Source of the DNA: Acidimicrobiaceae bacterium
GTDB taxonomy: Bacteria; Actinomycetota; Acidimicrobiia; Acidimicrobiales; RAAP-2
Direction: 5' to 3'
Length of the DNA stretch: 64,000 nt
Assembly: GCA_027449885.1 (NCBI GenBank)
Contig: DAIDKS010000040.1
Coordinates: 1-64,000, forward strand
Part shown: in pieces, positions 26,280 through 34,421 of the stretch
How positions within the stretch are numbered: the stretch's first letter is position 1
Layout: the number at the start of each line of letters is the position of its first letter
The notes under the pieces: model-generated
Told to the model about the DNA's origin: nothing
Databases searched by the model: none
What the model saw: the letters and a program-made list of their open reading frames with translations, nothing else
Made by a program: the position numbers and the translations under genes

Positions 26280-26479
26280 CGGTCCCGCGCCGCGGTGGGG
26301 AGGTGGCTGTCGGCACGCTCGTCGGGTGAGGACCCCGACGCCGCGCGGGGCCCGATCCGCCGGGGCTCCGGGGCCGTCATCCCGACGGCGACCACGGCGA
26401 GGGCGAGCGGGGCGAGGGTGGTCGGGGTGTGGGCCCCCGCCCGGGCAGGTGGCGTCCGGCTGCGGGTCCGGTCGACGGA

Positions 26480-28486
26480 CTACGTCGTCCGGCGGGGTGT
26501 CACGGATCCTCGGAAGATGTACACCTGACCGTTCTCGGCGCTCCCGACGAGGATCGTCGTGGCTCCGCGCGAGGCGTAGATGACGCCGGCCTCACCGTGA
26601 TCCCACGCGGGCGTCGTGGGGGCGGGTGGGAGGACGGCCGACCAGATCTCCTCGCCGGTGAGGGCGTTGAAGAGGTGGACGGTATCGGTGTGATCGGCGT
26701 AGTCGGCCTGCTCGGTGAGGAGGTACTTCCCGTCCGGGGAGAACGTCACGGCGTTGCCCGCATCGGGAGTCGTCCAGAGAACGTGGCCGGCTCGGTTGAA
26801 CACGATCGTCGTCTCGGAGCTGCCGCTCGTGTTGACCGACGCGAACTCGGTCTCGTTGGGGGAGATGGCCAGGCCGAACGAGGTCTCCGACGTCGGGTAG
26901 CTCCACACGACCGCTCCGTCGGAGGTGCGCACCAGCTTGATGGAGTCACCCTGCTTCGCGCTCACCATGACGTAGTGCGGTGACGCCGCGAAGGCGAGCG
27001 ACCACCCCGCCACGTACGTCGACCAGATCACGCGTCCGGTCGACGCGTCGAGCGCGTAGAGGTCGCTGTCCCCGGAGGAGGCGAAGATCCTCGTGCCGTC
27101 GGGGCTCCAGGCGAGTGCTCGGACCTGGTCGCGCAGGAAGGTCGTCCAGCGGACGGCCTGACTCGTCGCGTTGAGGACCTCGAGCTGACCGCTCGGCGTG
27201 CCCACGGCGAGCCAGTGGCCGTCGGGGGAGTAGCTGACCGCGTGGGCCCCCGAGGGGTTCACCCCGACGGACTGTCCGTCGATCGTTCCGGTCGCGAGCG
27301 CCGGGTCGCCGTAGACCGGGCGATTCCAGACGAGCCGTCCCGCCTGGTTGAGTTCGATGACGTTGGGTGCGCCGGTGGGATCGATGCTCGCCTGGGGGCC
27401 CGGGTACGGAGCCGCGACGTCCTGGCCACTGGGGGCCATCGCGACGCCGAGCACCAGGCCCTGGAGGGGGTAGCTCCAGAGACGTCGGGCCGTCGCCAGG
27501 TCGATGAAGGTCAGGTTCGCGTGGGACGCGACGTAGCCCGGCGGGAACGCCGTGTCCGCGTAGGGCACGATGGCGGCGTAGCGTCCGTTGGCCGAGACCG
27601 ACATCCGCGCCGTGGGCGCGCCGGTGGGGATCGTCGCGACGAGGCGGTAGTGGCCCGTCGCCGACGGTCGGCGCAGCCGGACGGTCACGATCGAGGTCGT
27701 CTGCGTGCGAGGTCGCAGGAGGGTCGTCTGACTGGCGTACCCGGGGGCGGTGACCGTCACCAGGTACGGCTGCCAGTCGTTGAAGTACGGACGCTGGTGG
27801 GCGACGATCGGCACCGTGAAGGCGCCCGCCGCGGTGAGGGGCGCGTGGTAGATCCAGCCCGCCTCGTTGTTCATGATGGCGACGTCGACGCGACCCCTGA
27901 TCGGTTGGTGAGTCGTGGCGTCGAGGACGGAGCCCCGGATGGTGGCGTTGGGGTTGGGTAGGAGTGCGTTGGGCGGTAGGAGCTGTGGCGGCTGGGCGAC
28001 GACGGTGACCGTGTTGTCCAGGGTGACCGTCGTCGAGCCGAGGCCGGCCCCGTTCGACGGGTCGACCTGCGAGAACGACAGGACGAGGGGCAGCGAGTGC
28101 GTCTCGCCCTGGCGCCACGACTGGGATTCGGGAAGGCTCGCCGGGAACTCGATCGAGCAGCTGATCGTCTCCGACTGCCCCGGGGCGAGGTAGATGTACC
28201 CCGGCTGGGGCATGCAGATGGGCGCCCCGTCCGAGTAGCCCCCGATCGAGGGCTGCTGCATCGTCCACTCGCCGAGAGTGGTGCCGGTGTTGGTGGCGAC
28301 GACGGCCCGGTGGATGGCCCGGTCGTAGGGGTACTGCCACGAGCTGTACTGGTCGGCTCGCAGCTGGAGCGTTGCGCCGCTCGTTCGGGCGGAGAGGGCC
28401 GTCGCGGTGGGCGAGACCGCGATCACGCTCACGGCCATCATCATCACGCCGAGGCCGGGCCGCAGAGCCCGTCGGGACCACCGCAT
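26480..28486 (-). CDS. Secreted WD40/PQQ-like beta-propeller protein
   Basis: 668-residue exported protein, function unknown. Signal peptide at about 1-35 (RR pair near residue 5 followed by a hydrophobic MMMAVSVIAV core). An all-beta domain follows (about 40-180, with CSIEFP), then a carboxypeptidase-regulatory-like fold (ATIRGSVLDATTHQPIRGRV) and a C-terminal propeller of about 400 residues with repeats such as SYSPDGHWLAVG, AWSPDGTRIFAS and TFSPDGKYLLTE. ATG 28486 has GGGAGGT 5 nt upstream. A TATGTT -10 at 28554-28559 would give a leader of about 60 nt. Likely a binding or sensing protein at the cell surface. Confidence 0.78.
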   Translation of the reverse strand: MRWSRRALRPGLGVMMMAVSVIAVSPTATALSARTSGATLQLRADQYSSWQYPYDRAIHRAVVATNTGTTLGEWTMQQPSIGGYSDGAPICMPQPGYIYLAPGQSETISCSIEFPASLPESQSWRQGETHSLPLVLSFSQVDPSNGAGLGSTTVTLDNTVTVVAQPPQLLPPNALLPNPNATIRGSVLDATTHQPIRGRVDVAIMNNEAGWIYHAPLTAAGAFTVPIVAHQRPYFNDWQPYLVTVTAPGYASQTTLLRPRTQTTSIVTVRLRRPSATGHYRLVATIPTGAPTARMSVSANGRYAAIVPYADTAFPPGYVASHANLTFIDLATARRLWSYPLQGLVLGVAMAPSGQDVAAPYPGPQASIDPTGAPNVIELNQAGRLVWNRPVYGDPALATGTIDGQSVGVNPSGAHAVSYSPDGHWLAVGTPSGQLEVLNATSQAVRWTTFLRDQVRALAWSPDGTRIFASSGDSDLYALDASTGRVIWSTYVAGWSLAFAASPHYVMVSAKQGDSIKLVRTSDGAVVWSYPTSETSFGLAISPNETEFASVNTSGSSETTIVFNRAGHVLWTTPDAGNAVTFSPDGKYLLTEQADYADHTDTVHLFNALTGEEIWSAVLPPAPTTPAWDHGEAGVIYASRGATTILVGSAENGQVYIFRGSVTPRRTT

Positions 28487-28588
28487 GGCTACCTCCCTCG
28501 GCGGGCGCCAGCGGGTGAACGGTGTCGAGGGGTCCGTGGCGTCCGTCGTCGCCAACATACCCCCAGGACTCCCCGGGAGTGGGTGACG

Positions 28589-29170
28589 TCAGTGCGAGCG
28601 TGTGGTGCGCAGCTCGTGGAGACCGGGGTGGAGCGCGGCGATCTCGGTCAGGACCGACGCCGCCGCGTGGTCCAGGACGTCGTTCGCTCGGAAGACCCCG
28701 TCGATCACCGGCGTCGTCTGCAGGGGGATAGCGACGTCGCCGGCGTGCACGACGCGCAGGGCGGCGAGGACCGGCTTCAAGTGCTGGGCGGCCCGGGTGC
28801 CCATGGCGCCGCCGCCGTAGCAGACGATGCCGGCCGGCTTGAAGCGCCACTCGTGGTGGAGGTAGTCGATGGCGTTCTTCGTCGCCGCGTTCAGGCTGTG
28901 GTTGTACTCGGGGATCACGAAGACGTAGGCGTCGGCGCGGCTGATCGTCTCGGACCACCGGCGCGTGTGGTCGAAGGTGTACTGGCGCGTGACGGGGTGG
29001 TTCGGCTCGTCGAAGAGGGGGAGGTTCACTTCGGCGAGGTCGACGACCTCGATCTCGAAGGCCCCGTGGGCCCCGGCGCGCTCGACGAACCACTGCGCGA
29101 TGGCGGGACCGACGCGCCCGGGGCGCGTGGAGCCGATGATGACCTGCAGGAGGGGACGGGGGGTGGACAC
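28589..29170 (-). CDS. NADPH-dependent FMN reductase (flavodoxin fold)
   Basis: 193-residue flavoprotein. The flavin phosphate loop GSTRPGRVG (about 11-19) and the isoalloxazine loop PEYNHSLNAATKNAIDYL are characteristic of the NADPH:FMN reductase/azoreductase family. GTG 29170 has AAAGGT 6 nt upstream. Lies 26 nt behind the DHA2 transporter on the same strand, so the two are probably co-transcribed under the divergent TetR gene. A role in reducing quinones or other redox-active toxicants is plausible. Confidence 0.9.
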   Translation of the reverse strand: MSTPRPLLQVIIGSTRPGRVGPAIAQWFVERAGAHGAFEIEVVDLAEVNLPLFDEPNHPVTRQYTFDHTRRWSETISRADAYVFVIPEYNHSLNAATKNAIDYLHHEWRFKPAGIVCYGGGAMGTRAAQHLKPVLAALRVVHAGDVAIPLQTTPVIDGVFRANDVLDHAAASVLTEIAALHPGLHELRTTRSH

Positions 29171-29196
29171 GGGTGACCTTTCTGGTGTCGGGAGGG

Positions 29197-30666
29197 CTAG
29201 TCGACGGCGAGCGAGGGTGAGCCCGCCTGGCGGACTCCCCGATTGGGGAGCAGCAGCGAGGGGACGAACACGACGGCCGAGACGAGGAACGACCACCAGA
29301 ACGAGTGGGCGAAGGCCCCGGCGATGAGTTGCAGGTCGCCCGGCGTCGCCGGGACCTTGCCGGCCTGGATGAGGGCGCCGGTCACCGGGAGGGCGCGCGT
29401 GACCTGCGTCTGGAGCACGACGGCGAAGACCGCCACTCCGAGGGACCCGCCGACCTGGCGGAGGATGTTCGTCGCCGAGGTCGCCTTCGGCACGTCCTCG
29501 TGCGTCAGGTTCCGGTACGACGAGGCGAACGTCGGCATCATCGTGACGCCCATCCCGAGCCCCCGGATGAACAGCGCGACGGCGAGCAGGGCGTAGTTGG
29601 AGCTGGCGCTCACCTGGGTGTAGGCGAAGGTGCCGATGGACAGGATGACGACACCGATCGGGACCACGTACCGGGGCCCGCGCCGGTCCGCGAGGATCCC
29701 CCCGGGTCTCATGGAGACGGCGGCCCCGATCCCCTGGGGCGCCATCATCAGCCCGGCGACCCAGGCCGAGTCGCCCCGCACGGTCTGGTAGTAGAGGGGC
29801 AGCAGGAACATGGTGCCGTAGAGGGCGGCCCCGAGCAGGAAGATGCCGGTCGAGGCGAGGGCGAAGGTCCGGTCGCGGAAGAGCCTCAGGTCGATCAGGG
29901 GCTCCGGTGCCCGTAGGCCCCGAACCACGAACCCGGCGATCAGGGCGAAGCCCAGGAGCAGGCTGTCCCACACGGCCGCACCTCGGAAGCCACCCTGCGT
30001 GCCCACCTCGGCCAGGCCGTAGACGACGAGCGCGAGGCCGGGGGAGAGGAGGGCGAAGCCGAGGAAGTCGAAGCGCCGCCCCCCGTCCGGAGCGGTCGGG
30101 GCGAGGAAGCGCTGGGCGAGGACGAGGGCCACGATGCCGATCGGCACGTTGACGAAGAAGATCCAGCGCCACGTCGTGTTCGCGACGATGAGCCCGCCGA
30201 TCACCGGCCCGAGGATCGGCCCCAGCAGCTGGGGGACTCCGACGATGGCCATCACCTCGGACATGCGCTGCGGTCCGGCCGTGCGCGCGAGGATCGACTG
30301 ACCGACCGGCACGATCATGCCCCCGCCGACGCCCTGGATGACGCGGAAGATGATCAGGGCCGTCGCGGACCAGGCGAGGCCGCTGAGGGCCGATCCGACG
30401 ACGAACAGGACGAGGGAGATCTGGTAGACGGGTTTCGCCCCGAAGCGGTGGACGGCCCAGCCCGAAACGGGGATGACGATGGCGAGGGCCAGTAGGTATC
30501 CCGTGGTCACCCACTGGATCGTCGCGATGCTGACCCGGAAGTCGTGGCTCAGGGTGTGCAGGGCGACGGCCACGATCGTCGTGTCGAGGATCGACATGAT
30601 CGTCCCGAGCACCACCACCATGCCCGTACGGACGATGTGCGGCTCGAGACGGGGCGCTCGGGACAC
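29197..30666 (-). CDS. MFS multidrug transporter, DHA2 (EmrB/QacA) type
   Basis: 489 residues with 14 predicted helices. Motifs include LDTTIVAVALHTL (helix 1), the helix-4 segment RVIQGVGGGMIVPVGQ and helix-5 antiporter motif C region GPILGPVIGGLI. GTG 30666 has a GAGGAG Shine-Dalgarno. A TAGACT -10 on the minus strand (30716-30721) lies in the gap shared with the divergent TetR gene, a standard drug-pump/repressor pair. Confidence 0.93.
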   Translation of the reverse strand: MSRAPRLEPHIVRTGMVVVLGTIMSILDTTIVAVALHTLSHDFRVSIATIQWVTTGYLLALAIVIPVSGWAVHRFGAKPVYQISLVLFVVGSALSGLAWSATALIIFRVIQGVGGGMIVPVGQSILARTAGPQRMSEVMAIVGVPQLLGPILGPVIGGLIVANTTWRWIFFVNVPIGIVALVLAQRFLAPTAPDGGRRFDFLGFALLSPGLALVVYGLAEVGTQGGFRGAAVWDSLLLGFALIAGFVVRGLRAPEPLIDLRLFRDRTFALASTGIFLLGAALYGTMFLLPLYYQTVRGDSAWVAGLMMAPQGIGAAVSMRPGGILADRRGPRYVVPIGVVILSIGTFAYTQVSASSNYALLAVALFIRGLGMGVTMMPTFASSYRNLTHEDVPKATSATNILRQVGGSLGVAVFAVVLQTQVTRALPVTGALIQAGKVPATPGDLQLIAGAFAHSFWWSFLVSAVVFVPSLLLPNRGVRQAGSPSLAVD

Positions 30667-30715
30667 GACTCTCCTCGCTCGCGGGCCTCGGGGGAGTGGG
30701 CTCGCGCCGTGAGCG

Positions 30716-30721
30716 AGTCTA
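30716..30721 (-). promoter_or_regulatory. Predicted -10 box for the DHA2 transporter
   Basis: TAGACT on the minus strand, 49 nt before the transporter GTG, within the divergent TetR/MFS gap. A short palindrome CCGT-C-ACGG (30740-30748) sits between this -10 and the TetR -10 and could be part of the repressor site. Confidence 0.5.
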
Positions 30722-30754
30722 TGGGCGGAAAATACTTCACCGTCACGGCGTCCC

Positions 30755-30760
30755 TAGACT
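30755..30760 (+). promoter_or_regulatory. Predicted -10 box, leaderless tetR-type gene
   Basis: TAGACT, 7 nt before GTG 30768. Same hexamer as the opposing transporter promoter. Confidence 0.55.
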
Positions 30761-30767
30761 TTCCCTC

Positions 30768-31388
30768 GTGAAGCAGGCGCGATCGATTCCCGTCATGCGC
30801 GCCGTCATCGACGCGGTCATTGAGCGCCTCTGGCAGGGCGACGAGACCGAGATCCGGATTCCCGACATCTGCCAGGCGACCGGAGTCAACTACGGTTCCG
30901 TCTATCACCACTTCGGATCACGTGAAGGGGTGATCGACGCCGCGTACGACCAACTCTTCCGCGACCTCGTGAGCCAGGACCTCGCGAGGATCGAGGCGGT
31001 GAGCGGACGGGCCCAGAACGCCGCGGAGTACTTCGAGCTCGTGCGCCCCCTGGTCGACGTCCTCTCGGGAGGGGAGGAGCGCCGCCGTCGCCGGGCGATG
31101 CGGGTGCGCATCATCTCGGCGTCGCTCACCCGTCCGCACCTGGCGGAGCTCATCGGGGAGACCCAGGCCGAGTTCATGGCCGAACTGACCGACCTCGTCC
31201 GCCTGGGTCAGCGCAACGGCTTCCTGCGGCCCGACGTCGACGCGGGCGGCCTCGCCACGGTCCTCCAGGCGACGCTCTTCGGTCGCGTCATCGACGACGT
31301 CTCGGCCGACCCGGTCGAGCAGGCGACGTGGGAGGCGACCGTGGGAACCCTCCTCATGGCGGTGATCAACCCGGCCCCCAGCGCCTGA
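30768..31388 (+). CDS. TetR-family transcriptional regulator
   Basis: 206-residue repressor. The N-terminal helix-turn-helix reads IPDICQATGVNYGSVYHHFGSREGVIDAAYDQLF (about 27-62), the classic TetR recognition helix ending in YHHF. The C-terminal ligand domain is divergent. GTG 30768 is chosen over a longer frame because it follows a -10 by 7 nt and gives a normal TetR N-terminus. Divergent from the DHA2 pump and FMN reductase, which it probably represses. Confidence 0.92.
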   Translation: MKQARSIPVMRAVIDAVIERLWQGDETEIRIPDICQATGVNYGSVYHHFGSREGVIDAAYDQLFRDLVSQDLARIEAVSGRAQNAAEYFELVRPLVDVLSGGEERRRRRAMRVRIISASLTRPHLAELIGETQAEFMAELTDLVRLGQRNGFLRPDVDAGGLATVLQATLFGRVIDDVSADPVEQATWEATVGTLLMAVINPAPSA

Positions 31389-31411
31389 GGCCCCTGTGGT
31401 GAACTAGGGGG

Positions 31412-31768
31412 ATGGTGGCTCGGACGGCGCGCGTGGTCGTGAGCCTGCTGGTGATCGCGGGTCTCGCGTGGGCCGCGAGCGCGCCGAGCGCGTCGTCGTC
31501 CCCCGCGCCGAGCGGCGCCTCCTGCTCGGCGGCGAGCGTCAGTGCCCACCTCACGCACCTGGTGCCGCGCGGCGTCGTCGCCTACGGGTGCGAGGGCGAC
31601 TGGGCCTACCTGTGGGCGACGGTCGGCGTGGGGCAAGCACCCCCGGTGGGCGTCACCGAACTGATGCACTACGAGAATGGCGGGTGGTTCGCGGCGTCGC
31701 GCGCCACCTACTGCCAGCCGGGACGTCTGCCGGACGTCGTCTACCGTCGGGCCTGCTTCTCCAACTGA
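31412..31768 (+). CDS. Small secreted protein with four cysteines
   Basis: 118-residue protein, not recognised. A signal peptide is clear (MVARTARVVVSLLVIAGLAWAASAPSA). The mature part is about 90 residues with four cysteines (about positions 39, 59, 100, 115) and several aromatic residues, suggesting a compact disulfide-bonded domain. ATG 31412; a GTG one codon later is possible. It lies 23 nt after the TetR-type gene and 44 nt before an MFS gene, but the MFS gene appears to have its own promoter. Confidence 0.7.
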   Translation: MVARTARVVVSLLVIAGLAWAASAPSASSSPAPSGASCSAASVSAHLTHLVPRGVVAYGCEGDWAYLWATVGVGQAPPVGVTELMHYENGGWFAASRATYCQPGRLPDVVYRRACFSN

Positions 31769-31798
31769 CCCGTTCCCGTGGACGCGGCGAGGCTGCCG

Positions 31799-31804
31799 TA
31801 CGCT
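31799..31804 (+). promoter_or_regulatory. Possible -10 box before MFS gene
   Basis: TACGCT ending 8 nt before GTG 31813. Weaker fit than the TAGNNT sites. Confidence 0.35.
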
Positions 31805-31812
31805 ACGGAACC

Positions 31813-33105
31813 GTGATACGGCGCGGCCTGGGCTCGCTCGCGTGGGCCTCCGCCCAAGACCTCTTCGACCAGTCGACGGCGTTCGGCCGTCTGGCGCTCG
31901 TACACGTGCTGATGATGGCGGGCGACACGATGGTCACCGTCTCGCTCGCGGGCTCGCTCTTCTTCTCCGTTTCGCCCAGCGAGGCGAAGGGCAAGGTCCT
32001 GCTCTACCTCCTCATCACGATCGCCCCGTTCGCCGTCGTCTCGCCCGTCCTCGGCCCGCTCATCGATCGTTCGGCCCAGGGCCGCCGCCTGCTGGTGGCC
32101 GTCTCGGCCGGGGCGAGGGTGCTGCTCTGCTGGACGATGAGCCAGCACCTCTCGTCGCTCTGGCTCTATCCGGAGGCCTTCCTCCTGCTCGTCGCCTCCA
32201 AGCTCTACGTCGTCACGCGTGGCGCCCTCGTGCCCGAGATGGCGCGCACCGACCAGTTCCGGGAGCACACCGGTGACCTGGACAGTGCCGGGTGGCCCGG
32301 CGTTCCCGGCGAGGCCGCGGGATTCGCCGGGTTCAACGCCCAGCTCACCCTTCTCGGGACCGCCGCCGGGGTGATCGCGGGACTCGTGGGGGCGGGGATC
32401 CTCAAGGGCGTCGGCGCGCCGAGCGTGCTCGTCGTGGCGAGCGCGGTCTACCTCGCCGGGGTCGTGACGAGCGCCCGCCTTCCGCGTCCGGCGGCGGTGG
32501 TGCGCGACCCGGTGGCCCGCATGACCCAGGCCGAGCGCGACCGCCAGGCGCTCGAGCCCCTGGGTGACACCGAGGTCGCGTGGGGGCTCGGAGCGGCGTC
32601 GGTCATGCGATTCACCGTCGGCTTCGCCACCTTCCTGCTGGCCTTCGGGCTGCGACGGGCTCACGCACCCCTCGGGTGGTTCGCCCTGGCCCTCGCCCTG
32701 TCGGCCGTGGGGTCGCTGCTGGGTCTCGGGTTGGTCACCCGGGTTCGGCGTCGTCTCGGGGCCCCGGCCCTCCTCGGAGGCTCCCTCGTCCTCGCCGGGG
32801 TGGGCGCCGGTCTCGCGAGCGCCGTTCCGTCGCTCGCCGCACAGTCGGCCCTGGCCGGGTGGGTCGGCCTGGCCGCCGCGGTAGCCCAACCGAGCTTCGA
32901 CGCGATCACCCAGGCCCACGTCCCACCCGGAGCACAGGGGAGGACGTTCGCCCGGTTCGCGGTCCGCCAGCAGCTCGCCTGGGTGGTCGGCGCCCTGATC
33001 CCGGTCGGAGTGCTGTGGTCCTTCGCGGTGGCCGACCGATTTCTCGCGGTCGTGGGGATCACGACGGCCGTGGCCTACGCGCTGGGGCGGCGTCGGGGAC
33101 GCTAG
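31813..33105 (+). CDS. MFS transporter of unassigned group
   Basis: 430-residue membrane protein with about 11-12 hydrophobic segments. LLITIAPFAVVSPVLGPLIDRSAQGRRLLV is a recognisable MFS loop 2-3 region with the D-R-x-x-x-G-R-R pattern. A polar insertion (about 150-175) separates helices 5 and 6, and a cytoplasmic loop rich in Asp/Arg lies near 235-255. I cannot assign a substrate; lysophospholipid and macrolide exporters share this general form. GTG 31813 is chosen because the upstream open frame overlaps the secreted-protein gene. Confidence 0.8.
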   Translation: MIRRGLGSLAWASAQDLFDQSTAFGRLALVHVLMMAGDTMVTVSLAGSLFFSVSPSEAKGKVLLYLLITIAPFAVVSPVLGPLIDRSAQGRRLLVAVSAGARVLLCWTMSQHLSSLWLYPEAFLLLVASKLYVVTRGALVPEMARTDQFREHTGDLDSAGWPGVPGEAAGFAGFNAQLTLLGTAAGVIAGLVGAGILKGVGAPSVLVVASAVYLAGVVTSARLPRPAAVVRDPVARMTQAERDRQALEPLGDTEVAWGLGAASVMRFTVGFATFLLAFGLRRAHAPLGWFALALALSAVGSLLGLGLVTRVRRRLGAPALLGGSLVLAGVGAGLASAVPSLAAQSALAGWVGLAAAVAQPSFDAITQAHVPPGAQGRTFARFAVRQQLAWVVGALIPVGVLWSFAVADRFLAVVGITTAVAYALGRRRGR

Positions 33106-33130
33106 GGCGCTCGACGTGCTGTACTGGGGC

Positions 33131-34420
33131 ATGGCGCCTCCCCACTTGGCCAGTCCCGCGTTCGCCTCGCTGCCCCACGTCGTCGTCGTCGGTGGGGGAT
33201 TCGCCGGCGTGGCCGTCGCCCGCGGACTCTCGAACCAGCCGGTCCGCGTGACGATCGTCGACCGCCACAACTTCCACACCTTCCTGCCACTCCTCTACCA
33301 GGTGGCGACGGCCGGTCTCGAGCCGGCGGACGTGGCGTACCCCATCCGGACGATCTTCGGGCACGCCCGCAACGTCGGGTTCCGCCACGGTCGGGTCCGG
33401 GAGGTGGACGAGTCCCAGAACCGCGTCGTCCTCGACGACGGGACGGAGCTCGCGTACGACCACCTGGTCGTCGCGACGGGGGCGACGGCCTCCTACTTCG
33501 GGATCCCGGGTGCGCGCGAGCACGCCCTACCCCTCTACTCCCTGGCCGACGCCCGGCGGCTGCGCAACCGGCTCCTGAGCTCGCTCGAGGCCGCCGACGC
33601 CCGCTCCGACCACGACCCGGCGACCCTGACCTACGTGGTGGTGGGTGGGGGACCCACCGGGGTGGAGACCGCGGGCGCCCTCGCGGAGCTCATCGGGATC
33701 GTCCTACGGCGCGACGGACTGCGCATCGACCCCGCGTCGGTGCGGGTCGTGCTGGTGGACCTGGCCGACCGCCTGCTCACCGCCTTCCCGGTGAGCGCGG
33801 GTCGGTACGCCCTGCGCCAGCTGCAGTTGCGCGGCATCGACGTTCGCCTCGGCCAGTCGGTGGTGGAGGTCGGTCCGAGCGTCCTGCGTCTCGCGAGCGG
33901 CGAGGAGATCGCGACGACGGCGGTCATCTGGGCGGCCGGCGTCACCGCGACGGGAACGCTGGCGCACCACCTCAACACCGCGGCCGGACCCGGAGGCCGG
34001 GCCCTCGTCGGCCCGGACCTGCGCTGCACGAGCTGCGAGAACGTGTGGGCGGTGGGCGACGCCGCGGCCATCCCGGCGGGCTCTGCGGTGCTGCCCCAGC
34101 TGGCCCCGGTCGCGATCCAGTCGGGTCGCCACTGCGCCGAGCAGATCCTGCGCGTCCTGCGCGGCCAGCCGACGGAGCCCTTCCGGTATCGCAACAAGGG
34201 CATCATGGCCACGATCGGTCGGCGCGCGGCGGTGGCGAAGCTGCCGCGCGGTGGCGTGATCCGGGGCACGGCGGGCTGGGCGTCCTGGCTCGGACTCCAC
34301 CTCTTCTACCTCGTGGGCTTTAGGAATCGCCTGCGCGTCCTGATCAACTGGACGTGGCGCTACTTCGACTGGCCCTCGGGTCCGCGACTCATCGTCGCCG
34401 ACGCCGAGACCGTCGAGTGA
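33131..34420 (+). CDS. ndh: Type II NADH dehydrogenase (NDH-2)
   Basis: Single-subunit, non-proton-pumping NADH:quinone oxidoreductase. The 429 residues have the FAD Rossmann motif VVVGGGFAGVAVA near the start, FLPLLYQVATAGLEP (typical of NDH-2), the NADH Rossmann VVVGGGPTGVETAGALAEL and VWAVGDAAAIP for FAD. The C-terminal amphipathic/hydrophobic part (GWASWLGLHLFYLVGFRNRL) attaches to the membrane. ATG 33131 is preferred; GTG 33116 is possible. The stop is 1 nt from the convergent PEPCK stop. Confidence 0.93.
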   Translation: MAPPHLASPAFASLPHVVVVGGGFAGVAVARGLSNQPVRVTIVDRHNFHTFLPLLYQVATAGLEPADVAYPIRTIFGHARNVGFRHGRVREVDESQNRVVLDDGTELAYDHLVVATGATASYFGIPGAREHALPLYSLADARRLRNRLLSSLEAADARSDHDPATLTYVVVGGGPTGVETAGALAELIGIVLRRDGLRIDPASVRVVLVDLADRLLTAFPVSAGRYALRQLQLRGIDVRLGQSVVEVGPSVLRLASGEEIATTAVIWAAGVTATGTLAHHLNTAAGPGGRALVGPDLRCTSCENVWAVGDAAAIPAGSAVLPQLAPVAIQSGRHCAEQILRVLRGQPTEPFRYRNKGIMATIGRRAAVAKLPRGGVIRGTAGWASWLGLHLFYLVGFRNRLRVLINWTWRYFDWPSGPRLIVADAETVE

Positions 34421-34421
34421 C

